A DNA stretch of 64,000 bases from VAZQ01 sp963725185 (lineage in GTDB: Bacteria > Pseudomonadota > Alphaproteobacteria > Rhizobiales > Xanthobacteraceae): contig CAVRXO010000006.1 in the NCBI GenBank assembly GCA_963725185.1, positions 1,302,001 through 1,366,000 on the forward strand. Reading direction: 5' to 3'. The notes under the pieces were generated by a model, which was not told where the DNA came from, searched no databases, and was given only the letters and a program-made list of their open reading frames with translations. Of this stretch, positions 43,423 to 52,538 are shown one piece after another (within the stretch, counting starts at the first letter, position 1; the number at the start of each line of letters is the position of its first letter). The position numbers and the translations under genes were made by a program.

Positions 43423-43472
43423 AGCAACCTCTTCGGCCTTCGAAGATGAGGTTGGAAGAAAAGGAGGCTTCG

Positions 43473-44324
43473 ATGGCGCCCATCCGGTACCGAACGGCCG
43501 ATGTCGACGGATTCAAGATCTTCTATCGCGAGGCAAGGCCAGCGGATGCCCCGAAGCTGCTGCTGCTGCACGGCTTCCCGAGCGCCGGCCACATGTTCCG
43601 TGACCTGATCCCGCTGCTGGCCGGCAGATTTCACGTCGTCGCGCCGGACCTTCCGGGATTTGGCCAGTCCGATATGCCGCCGCGAGAAGAATTCAGCTAC
43701 ACGTTCGACAACCTCGCCGGGGTGATCGATCGCTTTACCGAGGTCATCGGCTTCGATCGGTTCGCGGTATATGTCTTCGACTACGGCGCGCCGACAGGCT
43801 TCCGGCTCGCGGTCCGTCACCCTGAGCGGATCACGGCCATCATATCGCAGAACGGCAACGCCTATGAGGAAGGCCTCAGCGAGGGCTGGAGTCCCATCAG
43901 GGCCTATTGGCAAGACCCGTCGCCGGAGAACCGAAAGGCGCTCCGCGCCTTCCTCACTCCGGAGGCAACCCGCTGGCAGTACACGCACGGCGTATCCGAC
44001 CAAATGATGGTGTCGCCGGATGGTCAGAACCTCGACAACTTTTATTTGGCCCGTCCCGGCGCTGATGAAGTGCAACTCGACCTGTTCGGCGATTACAAGA
44101 GCAACGTCGCACTGTATCCGTCCTTCCAGGACTACTTTCGCAGGCAGCGGCCGCCGCTTTTGGCAGCATGGGGCAAGAACGACCCGTTCTTCGTGCCGGC
44201 CGGCGCCGAGGCGTTCAAGCGGGACAATCCCGGTGCGGTCGTGCGCTTCTTCGACACCGGCCACTTCGCGCTGGAAACCCATGCCCGCGAGATCGCGGAA
44301 GGCGTCCGTGACTTCCTGAAATGA
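43473..44324 (+). CDS. Alpha/beta hydrolase with aspartate nucleophile (epoxide hydrolase/dehalogenase-like)
   Basis: The protein has 283 residues, with AAGGAGG upstream of ATG 43473. LLLHGFPSAGHMFRDLIPLLAGRFHVVAPDLPGFGQSD is the HGxP and beta4 region. The nucleophile is the aspartate in YVFDYGAPTGFRLA, and the histidine lies in FFDTGHFALETH. An Asp nucleophile is found in epoxide hydrolases and haloalkane dehalogenases; the tryptophan that follows it in haloalkane dehalogenases is a tyrosine here, so epoxide or ester chemistry is as likely. It is probably cotranscribed with the serine-less paralogue. Confidence 0.88.
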   Translation: MAPIRYRTADVDGFKIFYREARPADAPKLLLLHGFPSAGHMFRDLIPLLAGRFHVVAPDLPGFGQSDMPPREEFSYTFDNLAGVIDRFTEVIGFDRFAVYVFDYGAPTGFRLAVRHPERITAIISQNGNAYEEGLSEGWSPIRAYWQDPSPENRKALRAFLTPEATRWQYTHGVSDQMMVSPDGQNLDNFYLARPGADEVQLDLFGDYKSNVALYPSFQDYFRRQRPPLLAAWGKNDPFFVPAGAEAFKRDNPGAVVRFFDTGHFALETHAREIAEGVRDFLK

Positions 44325-44353
44325 TCAGGTTGCGACGACGCCATACGGGTGCG

Positions 44354-45681
44354 TCAGGCGTCGTACTCGACGGAGATGTCCTTGCCGGTGTGATCGGGCA
44401 TGAATGAAGCCGCCGCCAAGCTCACCACCGCACAGGCGGCGATGTAGATGGAAATCGCGTAGCCGGAATGATAGCGGGCGAACAGCGCCGTCGCGATAAG
44501 GGGCGCCGGCCCGCCGGCGATCACGGATGCAAGCTGATAGCCCAAGGAGGCGCCGCTATAGCGCAATCGCGGCGTGAACGCCTCGGCGATCAATGCCGCC
44601 TGCGGCCCATATTGCATGTCGTGGGGAATGAGCGAGAGGACGATGGCGATGAACACCGCCGCCGGAATCGCGGTGTCGACCATGCCGAAATAGAGGAAGC
44701 CGAATAGACCCGTTGCCGCCGCGCCGATGAGATACATCTTCCTGCGCCCGATGAGGTCGGAGATGTGGCCCGACAGCGGGATGGTGACGAACGCGACGCA
44801 GGACGCGGCGAGAACCGCGCTCAAGATCAGGTCGCGCGACATGTGCAGGGTGCCGACCGCGTAGGCGAAGATGAATGCGGTGAAGATATAGAACGGCGCC
44901 TGCTCGGACATTCGCAGCAGCGCCGAAAGCACGATCTCCCGTCGGCTGCTTCTTGATGACCTCGAGGATGGGGGCTTTCTCGATCTTGTTGGTGTTCAAC
45001 AGCTGCTGGAACACCGGCGTTTCAAGGATGCCGAGACGAATCCATAGTCCGATGCCCACGAGGACGATCGAGAGCGCGAATGGAATTCGCCAGCCCCAGG
45101 TGACGAACTGATCGCCCGACAGTTGGCTGAATGCGAGGATCGCGAGGTTCGCCGTGAACAACCCGCAGGGGACCCCGAATTGCGGCCACGACGCCACCAA
45201 TCCGCGCTGGCCGTGGTGACGCGCCCATTCCATCGACAGCAGCACCGATCCGCCCCATTCGCCGCCGACGCCGATGCCCTGAATCATCCGCAGAACCGTC
45301 AAGATGACCGCCCCCCAGATGCCGATCGAACTCGTAGGTCGGCACGAAGGCGATGAGGAAGGTCGCGATGCCCATGCACAGAAGCGTGGCGATGAGCGTC
45401 GCCTTGCGTCCGATACGATCCCCGTAGTGACCGAATATCGCGGCGCCGATCGGTCGCCCGACGAACCCGATGAAATAGGTGCCGAAGGCGGCGAGCGTTG
45501 CCGTCAACGCATCCTCGTTGGGAAAGTAGAGCTTGCCGAAGATGAGCCCGGCAGCCGTGCCATAGAGGAAAAAGTCGTACCACTCGATTGCGGTGCCGAT
45601 GGTCGACGCGATGACCGCCTTGCGCAGCTGCGTGCTGTGCTCGGACGCGGTCAGCGTGCCGTAGGTGGCGGTGATGGCCAT
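44354..45681 (-). CDS. MFS transporter, metabolite:H+ symporter (MHS) family, frameshifted twice
   Basis: About 440 residues would be read if two added bases were removed. N-terminal part: STIGTAIEWYDFFLYGTAAGLIF, the MHS signature, and GHYGDRIGRKATL. Break 1 near 45326 is an extra T in GAG(T)TCG (minus strand). Middle part: IQGIGVGGEWGGSVLLSMEWA. Break 2 near 44947 is an extra A in CCG(A)CGGG. C-terminal part: GHISDLIGRRKMYLIGAAATG to FMPDHTGKDIS. MHS proteins import carboxylates, shikimate, betaine and similar acids with protons. It lies at the end of the hydrolase/dehalogenase island and converges on it. Confidence 0.88.
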
Positions 45682-45814
45682 TTATAGTTCCCCCGTTGTT
45701 TCCTTGCCGAACGAAAACTGGTCTCAACGACCTATTGTTTGCACAGCATATTCAAAGCCGCACCCCGTTTCCAGGGCCCGCATTTGCGGCCGAGGTTCTT
45801 GCCGAAGCCTTCGT

Positions 45815-46058
45815 ACTTTTCCCGGGCGCAGTGCAGCACGTAGCCCATAAGGGCGTTTACGCCCGTCTTCGCGGGCTATGCGGAGTGCTGCGCTGCAGAC
45901 CCGGGATCGTTACAGACTCGGAGTCCGGAACGATCGCCATTGTCGAGAGGAAATGTTTTGTAACGATCCCGGATCAGCGGCGCACCGCTCCGCATAGCCC
46001 GCGAAGACGGGCGTAAACGCCCTTATGGGCTACGCGCTGTACCGCGCCCGGGAAAAGT
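45815..46058. repeat. Palindromic repeat family C, copy 1 (with inserted module)
   Basis: The ends are ACTTTTCCCGGGCGC and GCGCCCGGGAAAAGT, inverse of each other. Inside are GGGATCGTTAC and GTAACGATCCC arms, and two inverted copies of a module with GGGCGTTTACGCCCGTCTTC, the same module as in the spacer at 34587-34620. Total 244 bp. Family members lie at 54011-54072 (left half only), 54861-55041 and 59540-59693. The rest of the 580-base gap up to the tRNA shows no gene I can support. Confidence 0.88.
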
Positions 46059-46264
46059 TCAGGGGCCTCGACCCGCTCGTGAGGCGGATCAGACGAGGAG
46101 AAGAGGCGTGGATCAAATGATCGATGGACGGACCGGTGGGCGCGGCAGTCCGTTGTCTTCAATCAGCCGCTACAAAGCGTCGTACAGCTCATCTCCACTA
46201 CTGCTTCCCCGGGCGTCGCCCTGAGCCTGGAAGCAAAATCGACGGTCGTAGCCGTTGAAAATAA

Positions 46265-46340
46265 TGGTGCCGCAAGAGGGATTCGAACCCCCGACCCCAT
46301 CATTACGAATGATGTGCTCTACCGGCTGAGCTATTGCGGC
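46265..46340 (-). tRNA. tRNA-Thr (CGT anticodon)
   Basis: On the minus strand the 76 bases start GCCGCAATAGCTCAGCCGG. A 7-bp acceptor stem (GCCGCAA/TTGCGGC), D arm (GCTCAGCCGGTAGAGC), anticodon arm with loop TTCGTAA (anticodon CGT) and T arm GGGGGTTCGAATCCC follow. The CCA end is encoded. Confidence 0.93.
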
Positions 46341-46421
46341 GGATTTCGCGGCTGGTGATATCGGCTGCGGCGCCGATTGGCAAGAATGGCGGCGGTTCGG
46401 CGGCATGCCGCAGCCGCGGCC

Positions 46422-48107
46422 TCACTTGAATAGGGCGCGCAGCCGGTCCCAGCCGGTGGATGGGGGCGGGGGCGGATCGGCGATGGGCTCGGTCTGGGGC
46501 TCGCCATCGGGGCCTGGATCGTCGGGCGCGTGGAGGAGCGGAACGACCTTGTCGAGAGCCCCCGCCGGTGCCGTCTGGACGGCATTGCGGGCAGCCGTTG
46601 CGGGCGCCGCCAATCCGCCGGAGTGCGGCGGTTCGGGCGGGGATGGAGCTGGCGGCCCGGGCGGCTGGGCGGGCGCTGCGGCGGCAACGACCTCGGGCGC
46701 GGGCGGCGCGGATTGCAGCGTAGGTGCGGACTGCAATCCCGGCGCCGCTGTGGCGGCGCTCGGCGCCGCTATCGCGGCCGGCTCCTCGCCGGCCTCGATC
46801 ACCTCGCCGGTGCCAGCGCCAGCGCCGATTTGCGCCAGCGGCTCCATCCACACGAAGGCATCGAGCCGGCCGGTCACCGGCGAGACCGGCAGCCAGCGGT
46901 CCGACACGAAGCCGTCGGCGGTCCAGGCCGGGTCGCGGCGCGCGCGCACCGCGCGCGTCATCCATTCGCGGGCGCGGCCTTCGTCGCCATGCTCCATCTC
47001 CTCGAGCCTGGCGAACAGCATGGCGGCGCGCTGGGTCGGGGCGGCGGCGAGCGGCTTGAGCGCAGCGCGGGCGACGGCGAATTCGCGCGCGTCGAGGGCG
47101 GCCTGCGCGACCGCCAAGGCGCCCTCCACATGGCCTACCGGATCGCGCGCCAGCACCTGCACGCGGGCGAGCCGGTCGCGGGCGGAATCGCCCGGCCGCA
47201 GATGCGCATAGGTGTCGGCAAGATCGGGATGCGGATTGGCGCGCCACGCGGTCTCGATGATGCGGGCGGCCTGGCGCAACTCGCCGGCCTCGCCGAGCAG
47301 GCGGCCGGCCAACGCCGCCGCCGGCACCAGGGTGGGGGCGAGCTTGACGGCGCCGAGCGCCAGCACGCGCGCGCCGTTGCGGTCGGTCGGCTCGGCGGCG
47401 AGCGCCTGCGCGGTCATGAGCACCGCGCGCTGGCGCGCATAGGCGGCCTTGTCGACGAGGCCGCTCTTCTGGTTGCGCTCGAGCCGCTCCAGCGCACCGG
47501 TCCAATCGCCGGCGGCGCAGCGGAAATTGAGCACCGCATTGCCGGCCCAGGCCGGCGCCGTGTCGCTGTGGGCGGCTTCCTCGGCGATCAGCCGCGCGGT
47601 CCCCGGATCGTGGCGCCGCTGCGCCTCGATGAACAATCCGTGCAGGCCGAACAGCCGCGTGTCGTCGCGCAGCGCCATCGCCTTGAAGGTGCGCTCGGCG
47701 GCGGCGCGATCGCCGGCGAGCTGCGCCGATTGGGCGCCGAGCAGAAGCGTCAGCGCTTCGCCGGGCGCGATGCGGCCGGCCTCGTCGGCAAAGCGGCGCG
47801 CCGCCCGCACGTCGCCCGAACCGACCGCGATGAGGCCCTGCGACAGCGCCAGATAGCCGCGCCGGCCGCGGCGCACGCGCAGATGCTCGCGCAGCGCCCA
47901 AGGCGAGCGCACGATCGCGCGCAGGATGGACCAGGCCAGGATCGCAAGCGCCGCCACCGCGGCGACCGCCATCGCGAGCACCGCCACGGAGGTGTCGATG
48001 CGCTTGCCCTGCCAGACGATCATGACCTCGCCGGGCCGGTCGGCAAGCCAGGCGGCGCCGAAAGCGAGTACGCCGATGGCAACCAGAAACAGGACGACGC
48101 GGATCAT
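46422..48107 (-). CDS. hemY: HemY-like membrane protein with TPR-type repeats
   Basis: The protein has 561 residues from ATG 48107. Two N-terminal membrane helices (IRVVLFLVAIGVLAFGAAWLA; VAVLAMAVAAVAALAILAWSIL) flank WQGKRIDTS, the HemY_N signature. A long alpha-solenoid follows (for example GRIAPGEALTLLLGAQSAQLAGD and AAAERTFKAMALRDD), then an alanine/proline-rich tail of about 120 residues. HemY-like proteins assist haem biosynthesis at the inner membrane and are encoded after hemD in many Proteobacteria. The gene follows the mitofilin-like gene by 13 bases. Confidence 0.9.
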   Translation of the reverse strand: MIRVVLFLVAIGVLAFGAAWLADRPGEVMIVWQGKRIDTSVAVLAMAVAAVAALAILAWSILRAIVRSPWALREHLRVRRGRRGYLALSQGLIAVGSGDVRAARRFADEAGRIAPGEALTLLLGAQSAQLAGDRAAAERTFKAMALRDDTRLFGLHGLFIEAQRRHDPGTARLIAEEAAHSDTAPAWAGNAVLNFRCAAGDWTGALERLERNQKSGLVDKAAYARQRAVLMTAQALAAEPTDRNGARVLALGAVKLAPTLVPAAALAGRLLGEAGELRQAARIIETAWRANPHPDLADTYAHLRPGDSARDRLARVQVLARDPVGHVEGALAVAQAALDAREFAVARAALKPLAAAPTQRAAMLFARLEEMEHGDEGRAREWMTRAVRARRDPAWTADGFVSDRWLPVSPVTGRLDAFVWMEPLAQIGAGAGTGEVIEAGEEPAAIAAPSAATAAPGLQSAPTLQSAPPAPEVVAAAAPAQPPGPPAPSPPEPPHSGGLAAPATAARNAVQTAPAGALDKVVPLLHAPDDPGPDGEPQTEPIADPPPPPSTGWDRLRALFK

Positions 48108-48120
48108 GCGGGCGCCCGCC

Positions 48121-49509
48121 TCAATGCGACGGCTTGGCGAGCGCCGCCAGCGCATCGGCCGCGAAGGCGCGGCTCGCCGCGAGGGCGGCCGTGCGCGCCT
48201 GCGCGCTGTCGATCCAGGCCTGCGCGGGCGTGCGGATCGGCGCCGGCAGACTCTCGATCTCCACGAGGGCGCCCGCCACATCGCCGCGCCCCGCCTTGAT
48301 CTCGGCGCGCGCGATCACCGCCGCCGGTTCCTCCCCGGCGACCTCCTCGACCGGCCGGATGCGCACCAGCCGCTCGGCGTTGCTCTGCAGCTTCTCCAGG
48401 AAACCGCCTTCGGACGGCGCCCCCGTGGCGGCCTGCAGCAGCGCCGGCTCCAGGGCCGAGAGCTCGCGCGCCAGCGCCTCGGCGCGCGGCACCCCGGTCG
48501 CCGCGAAGCCTGCGAGCGGCGCCAGCGCCTTCGCATCGGCGCCTTGCGATTGCGCCGCCTCGAGCTCGGCCCCAAACGGGTCGCCGCGCTCGACCGCGGC
48601 CGCGAGCGCGGCCGCAACCACAGCGGTGCGCACGGCACGGTCGTCCGAGGTCTCGGCAGCGCGCTTGGCCTCCTCGGCCGCGAGCGTCGATTGCAGGGTC
48701 TGCTCCTGCGTCCCCAGCGTCTTGGTGTCGCCTTCCAGCGCATCGATGCGGTCGGCCAAGGCGGCGATCCGGGTCGCATCGGCATTGGCCGCCGCGTCCG
48801 CCGCCTGGCTCGATTGCGCCCCGGAGGCGTCGAGACCGGCAAGCTTCTGCTTGAGCTCGTTCAGCGCCGCCGCATTGGCGGCGGCCGCGCGGTCGCCGCG
48901 CTGGCCGAGGGTGCCGAGCGTCTCGGCAAGCGATTTCAGCTGGGTTTCAATTGCGGCGATCCGGTTGCCCAGCGCCGGATCAGGCGCCGGCCGCGGCGGT
49001 GCCGCCAGCTGTTGGGCGGTCCGGGCTTGCTGGGCTTCGACCTTCTGCAGCCGGTCCGCCAGATCGCCGCTGGCGGTTGAATTCGCGGCGCCCGCGCGCA
49101 CTTGGCCGGCGAGATCGGCGACCTGCCGTTCCAATTGCGCGATCCGAGCCGTGGTGTCGCTCACATCGCTGCCGGCGCCGATGCCCCACTCCACGCCCCA
49201 TGCGATCCCCAAAGCGAGGATCGCACCCGCCATGCCCGCACCAACCAGGCTCACGGCAGCGGGCAACCCGAAGGGCGCTCCGCGGGGCGCCTCGGCCGCC
49301 GCATCCGGGTCGGGGCCCGACTGCCCTGGCGGGGGCGTTTGCCGAGGCGCGTCCGTCTCGGCGCCGGCGGCGGCGGCCGACTCGCCCGCAGCTTCGTCCG
49401 GGATCGGCTCGCTCGCGATTTCGGTGGCCTTGAGATCGATGGTCGGGGCGGGGCGTCGCCGGTCGGGCGGCCCAGGGGCTCCCGGGGGAGGCGGCGTTTC
49501 GTCGGCCAT
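48121..49509 (-). CDS. Mitofilin (Mic60)-like inner-membrane protein
   Basis: The protein has 462 residues from ATG 49509. A proline-rich cytoplasmic N-terminus and one membrane helix (about 82-102, AVSLVGAGMAGAILALGIAWG) precede a long coiled coil with heptads (RIAQLERQVADLAGQV; NRIAAIETQLKSLAETLGTL) and a C-terminal mitofilin-type domain (AALAAAVERGDPFGAELEAAQ...AETLARELSALEPA-like pattern...PAQAWIDSAQARTAALAA). Alphaproteobacterial Mic60 homologues lie between hemD and hemY exactly as here and bend inner membranes. It is likely in one operon with hemY. Confidence 0.88.
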   Translation of the reverse strand: MADETPPPPGAPGPPDRRRPAPTIDLKATEIASEPIPDEAAGESAAAAGAETDAPRQTPPPGQSGPDPDAAAEAPRGAPFGLPAAVSLVGAGMAGAILALGIAWGVEWGIGAGSDVSDTTARIAQLERQVADLAGQVRAGAANSTASGDLADRLQKVEAQQARTAQQLAAPPRPAPDPALGNRIAAIETQLKSLAETLGTLGQRGDRAAAANAAALNELKQKLAGLDASGAQSSQAADAAANADATRIAALADRIDALEGDTKTLGTQEQTLQSTLAAEEAKRAAETSDDRAVRTAVVAAALAAAVERGDPFGAELEAAQSQGADAKALAPLAGFAATGVPRAEALARELSALEPALLQAATGAPSEGGFLEKLQSNAERLVRIRPVEEVAGEEPAAVIARAEIKAGRGDVAGALVEIESLPAPIRTPAQAWIDSAQARTAALAASRAFAADALAALAKPSH

Positions 49510-49632
49510 GTTTTTATCCCTGGGGTCCTTCGGGCAATTCGTCCGGGCAGGTCGCCAAGCTAGCAAATAGGCAGGCGCGAGCAGGGCGGCAATCGAAAGA
49601 TTGTCTCGGCCCGGGCTCGAGCCGCCATCTAC

Positions 49633-50361
49633 TTACTTGGCCGGGCCGATCAGCTTGAGCAGCTCGGCCTCGTGCGGACGCGGGGCGAAGCGGGTGGTTC
49701 TGGCGCCGGCCGCCACCAGCGGCGCGGCAATCTGGCGCGACAGGCAAAACTGCGCCGGCGCCAAGGCCTGAGCGACCAGCCCGCCCGCATGGGCGCACTC
49801 GATATAGGTCTCGGCGCTGCGGCGGGAGTAGTGCAGCACGCCGTCGATCTGCCGGGACGCCAGCGCCACCGCGACGGCCGGGGGAAATCGCTCGGCCTTG
49901 ATGGCGCGATAGACCACAGCGGTGACGACGACCAGTCCGTCGGCCGCCAGATCGCCGGCGAGATCGCCGCTGCGATCCTCGCCCGCCAGATAGAGGAGCG
50001 GACCGGGCCGCGCCTTTTCGAGTTGCGCCCAGGCCCGAATCTGCTGCGTCAATTCCCGCACGCCGCCGCCGCCCTCGATCACATCGACAAACCCGGTGGC
50101 GTCCACCGCCGCCGCAGTACGCCCGCCGACCGCGAAGATTCGCAGACCCAAGAGCTCGGCGCGGCGCGGATGCCATTCGATGGCGCGCAGCGCATTGGCG
50201 CTGGTGACCACCAGGGCCGACCAGGGGCCGTGGTCGAGCTCGGCGGCGGGGATCGGCTCGATGCGCAGCAGCGGCGCGCAGTCGACCTGGTGGCCGAGGC
50301 GGCGCAGCGCCGCCGCGCTGCGTTCCGCTTCAGGTTGCGGACGGGTGACCAGCAGTCGCAT
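49633..50361 (-). CDS. hemD: Uroporphyrinogen-III synthase
   Basis: The protein has 242 residues. MRLLVTRPQPEAERSAAALRRLGHQVDCAPLLRIEP is the typical N-terminus. WSALVVTSANALRAI, FAVGGRTAAAVDATGF, YLAGEDRSGDLAGDL and VVTAVVYRAIKAERFP follow. It closes and inverts ring D of hydroxymethylbilane in haem and corrin synthesis. It starts 3 bases after hemC, so the two are translationally linked. Confidence 0.93.
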   Translation of the reverse strand: MRLLVTRPQPEAERSAAALRRLGHQVDCAPLLRIEPIPAAELDHGPWSALVVTSANALRAIEWHPRRAELLGLRIFAVGGRTAAAVDATGFVDVIEGGGGVRELTQQIRAWAQLEKARPGPLLYLAGEDRSGDLAGDLAADGLVVVTAVVYRAIKAERFPPAVAVALASRQIDGVLHYSRRSAETYIECAHAGGLVAQALAPAQFCLSRQIAAPLVAAGARTTRFAPRPHEAELLKLIGPAK

Positions 50362-50364
50362 GGA

Positions 50365-51333
50365 TCACATCGCTTTCAAAAAATCGGCCCCGGCACGATC
50401 CTTGAGCTCGGCGCCGGCAGCCGCGCCCAACGCCGCCGCCTCGCTGGCCGGGCCTTCGCGCATGCATTCGAACGACGCGCTGCCGTCCGGCTTGGCAATC
50501 AAGCCGCGCAGCCGCAGCCGTCCCGCCGCGATGGTGGCGTGGCCGGCGATCGGGGTCCGGCACGAGCCGTCGAGCACCGCCAGGAAGGCCCGCTCGGCGG
50601 CCAGCGCGGTGGCGGTCTGCGCATCATCGACGGCATCGAGCAGCATGCGCGTGGCGCGGTCGTCGGCGCGCGTCTCGATGGCCACGATGCCCTGGCCGAC
50701 CGCGGGGAGGAATTCGTCGACCGTGAAGATGCTGGTGGCGGCGTCGGTCAGGCCCAGACGCTTGAGGCCGGCGAGCGCCAGCAGCGTGGCATCGACCACG
50801 CCCTCGTCGAGCTTGCGCAGGCGGGTCTCCACATTGCCGCGGATGGGAACGACTTTGAGATCCCCCCGCAGCCGCAGCACGATCGCCTGCCGCCGCAGCG
50901 ACGCGGTCCCGACCACCGCGCCGGCGCGCAATTCGGCAAGCGTCCTGGCGGCCCGGCTGATGAAGACGTCGCGAGGATCTTCGCGCGGCAGCACGGCCGT
51001 GATGATCAGTCCGTCCGGCAGCACGGTCGGCATGTCCTTGGCCGAATGCACCGCAAGGTCGATTGCATCGGCGCGCAGCGCCTCCTCGATCTCCTTGGTG
51101 AACAGGCCCTTGCCGCCGGCCTGCGCCAAGGTGCGGTCCTGGATCATGTCGCCGGTGGTGCGGATGACCGTGAGCGCGATGCGCTCCTCGTCCACGCCAT
51201 GCGCGGCCGCCAGGCGCGCGCGCACCATCCTGGCCTGCGCGAGCGCCAGCGGGCTGCCGCGCGTGCCGAGCCGCAGCAAGGCCGCGGCGGGCCCGCTGGA
51301 TCGAGCGGTGGATTGCGTCGAGGATTGCACCAT
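50365..51333 (-). CDS. hemC: Porphobilinogen deaminase (hydroxymethylbilane synthase)
   Basis: The protein has 322 residues from ATG 51333. LRLGTRGSPLALAQARMVRARL, GGKGLFTKEIEEALRADAIDLAVHSAKDMPT, PREDPRDVFI, LRRQAIVLRLRGDLKVVPIRGNVETRLRKL and the dipyrromethane-cofactor cysteine in LDGSCRTPIAGHA are all present. It polymerises four porphobilinogens. A divergent tsaD starts 67 bases away, the conserved alphaproteobacterial order. Confidence 0.96.
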   Translation of the reverse strand: MVQSSTQSTARSSGPAAALLRLGTRGSPLALAQARMVRARLAAAHGVDEERIALTVIRTTGDMIQDRTLAQAGGKGLFTKEIEEALRADAIDLAVHSAKDMPTVLPDGLIITAVLPREDPRDVFISRAARTLAELRAGAVVGTASLRRQAIVLRLRGDLKVVPIRGNVETRLRKLDEGVVDATLLALAGLKRLGLTDAATSIFTVDEFLPAVGQGIVAIETRADDRATRMLLDAVDDAQTATALAAERAFLAVLDGSCRTPIAGHATIAAGRLRLRGLIAKPDGSASFECMREGPASEAAALGAAAGAELKDRAGADFLKAM

Positions 51334-51400
51334 TTGACCCCGCAAGATATTCGATCGGCATGACTTATTCTATCGGCTAGAGTTTTGATAGGATCGACCG

Positions 51401-52529
51401 ATGGTGGTGCTCGGCATCGAGACGACCTGCGACGAGACCGCCGCCGCGGTGGTCGAGCGGCCGCGAGCACGGGCCCGGCAAGATTCTGTCCAACATCGTG
51501 CTGTCGCAGATCGCCGAGCATGCGGCCTTCGGCGGCGTGGTGCCGGAGATCGCCGCGCGCGCCCATGTGGAGGCGCTCGACCTCGTCATCGCCAGGGCGA
51601 TGGCCAAGGCCAAGCGGAGCTTCGAGTCCCTCGACGCGGATCGCGGCGGCGGCCGGGCCCGGCCTGATCGGCGGCGTGATCGTCGGGCTCACCACCGCCA
51701 AGGCGATCGCGCTGGTGACCGAGCGGCCCTTGGTCGCCGTCAACCACCTCGAGGCGCATGCGCTCACCGCCCGCCTCACCGACGGCACGCCGTTTCCGTA
51801 TTGCCTGTTTCTGGCGTCCGGCGGCCATACCCAGATCGTCGCGGTGCGCGGGGTCGGCGACTATGTGCGGCTCGGCACCACCGTCGACGACGCCATCGGG
51901 GAGGCCTTCGACAAGACCGCGAAGCTGCTCGGCCTGCCGTATCCGGGCGGGCCGCAGGTCGAGCAGGAAGCCGCGCGCCGGCGATCCGGCCCGCTTCGCG
52001 CTGCCGCGGCCCATGACGGGCAAGCCCAATGCCGATTTCTCGCTTGTCGGGACTGAAGACCGCGCTGCGGCTGGAGGCCGAGAAGATCGCCCCATCAGCT
52101 CCCAGGACGTGCGCGATCTGTGCGCGTCGTTCCAGCAGGCGGTCGTGGAGGTGGTGGCCGACCGGTTGCGCAGCGGGCTGCGAACTGTTTCGCGCGCAGT
52201 TCGGCGTGCCGACCGCCCTGGTGGCGGCCGGCGGCGTCGCCGCCAACGAGGCAATCCGCGAGCGCGCTGCATCGTGTGGCCTTCAAGGCCGGCACCGTGC
52301 TGGTGGTGCCGCCCGCCGAACTGTGCACCGACAACGGCGCCATGATCGCCTGGGCGGGCGCCGAGCGGCTCGCGCTCGGCCTGCGCGACACGCTCGACAC
52401 CGCGCCGCGCGCCCGCTGGCCGCTCGCCGATGTGCGCGGCCCGCTCCGAATCCGGCCGGCCGATTGCGCCGGCCAGATCGCGACAAGCCGGCAGCGCCGC
52501 CAGGGCAGGGCGCGCCGGAGCCAGCCTGA
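51401..52529 (+). CDS. tsaD: tRNA threonylcarbamoyltransferase component TsaD, frameshifted
   Basis: About 360 residues are expected. MVVLGIETTCDETAAAVV begins in frame at 51401. After a break near 51463 come ILSNIVLSQIAEHAAFGGVVPEIAARAHVEAL (metal-binding HxxxE type) and, after another near 51640, GPGLIGGVIVGLTTAKAIAL, NHLEAHALTARL and FLASGGHTQIVAVRGVGDY, then FDKTAKLLGLPYPGG. Further breaks near 51980, 52045, 52092, 52180 and 52268 separate MTGKPNADFSL, SGLKTALRLEAEKIA, CELFRAQFGVPTALVAAGGVAAN and VVPPAELCTDNGAMIAWAG. TsaD makes the t6A37 base of ANN-reading tRNAs and is essential in most bacteria, so these breaks are most likely sequence errors. gpsA follows after 9 bases. Confidence 0.88.
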
Positions 52530-52538
52530 CGGAGCCCG

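Noticed and set aside
46059..46340. Possible integration site at the tRNA-Thr 3' end
   Set aside because: No integrase gene and no repeated copy of the tRNA end are visible in the window.
46170..46406. Short minus-strand frame overlapping the tRNA-Thr gene
   Set aside because: It runs through the tRNA and is better explained by the RNA gene. There is no ribosome-binding site or domain.
46530..48299. Open frame of nearly 600 codons antisense to hemY
   Set aside because: The hemY frame has the HemY signature and solenoid repeats. The antisense frame is composition-driven.
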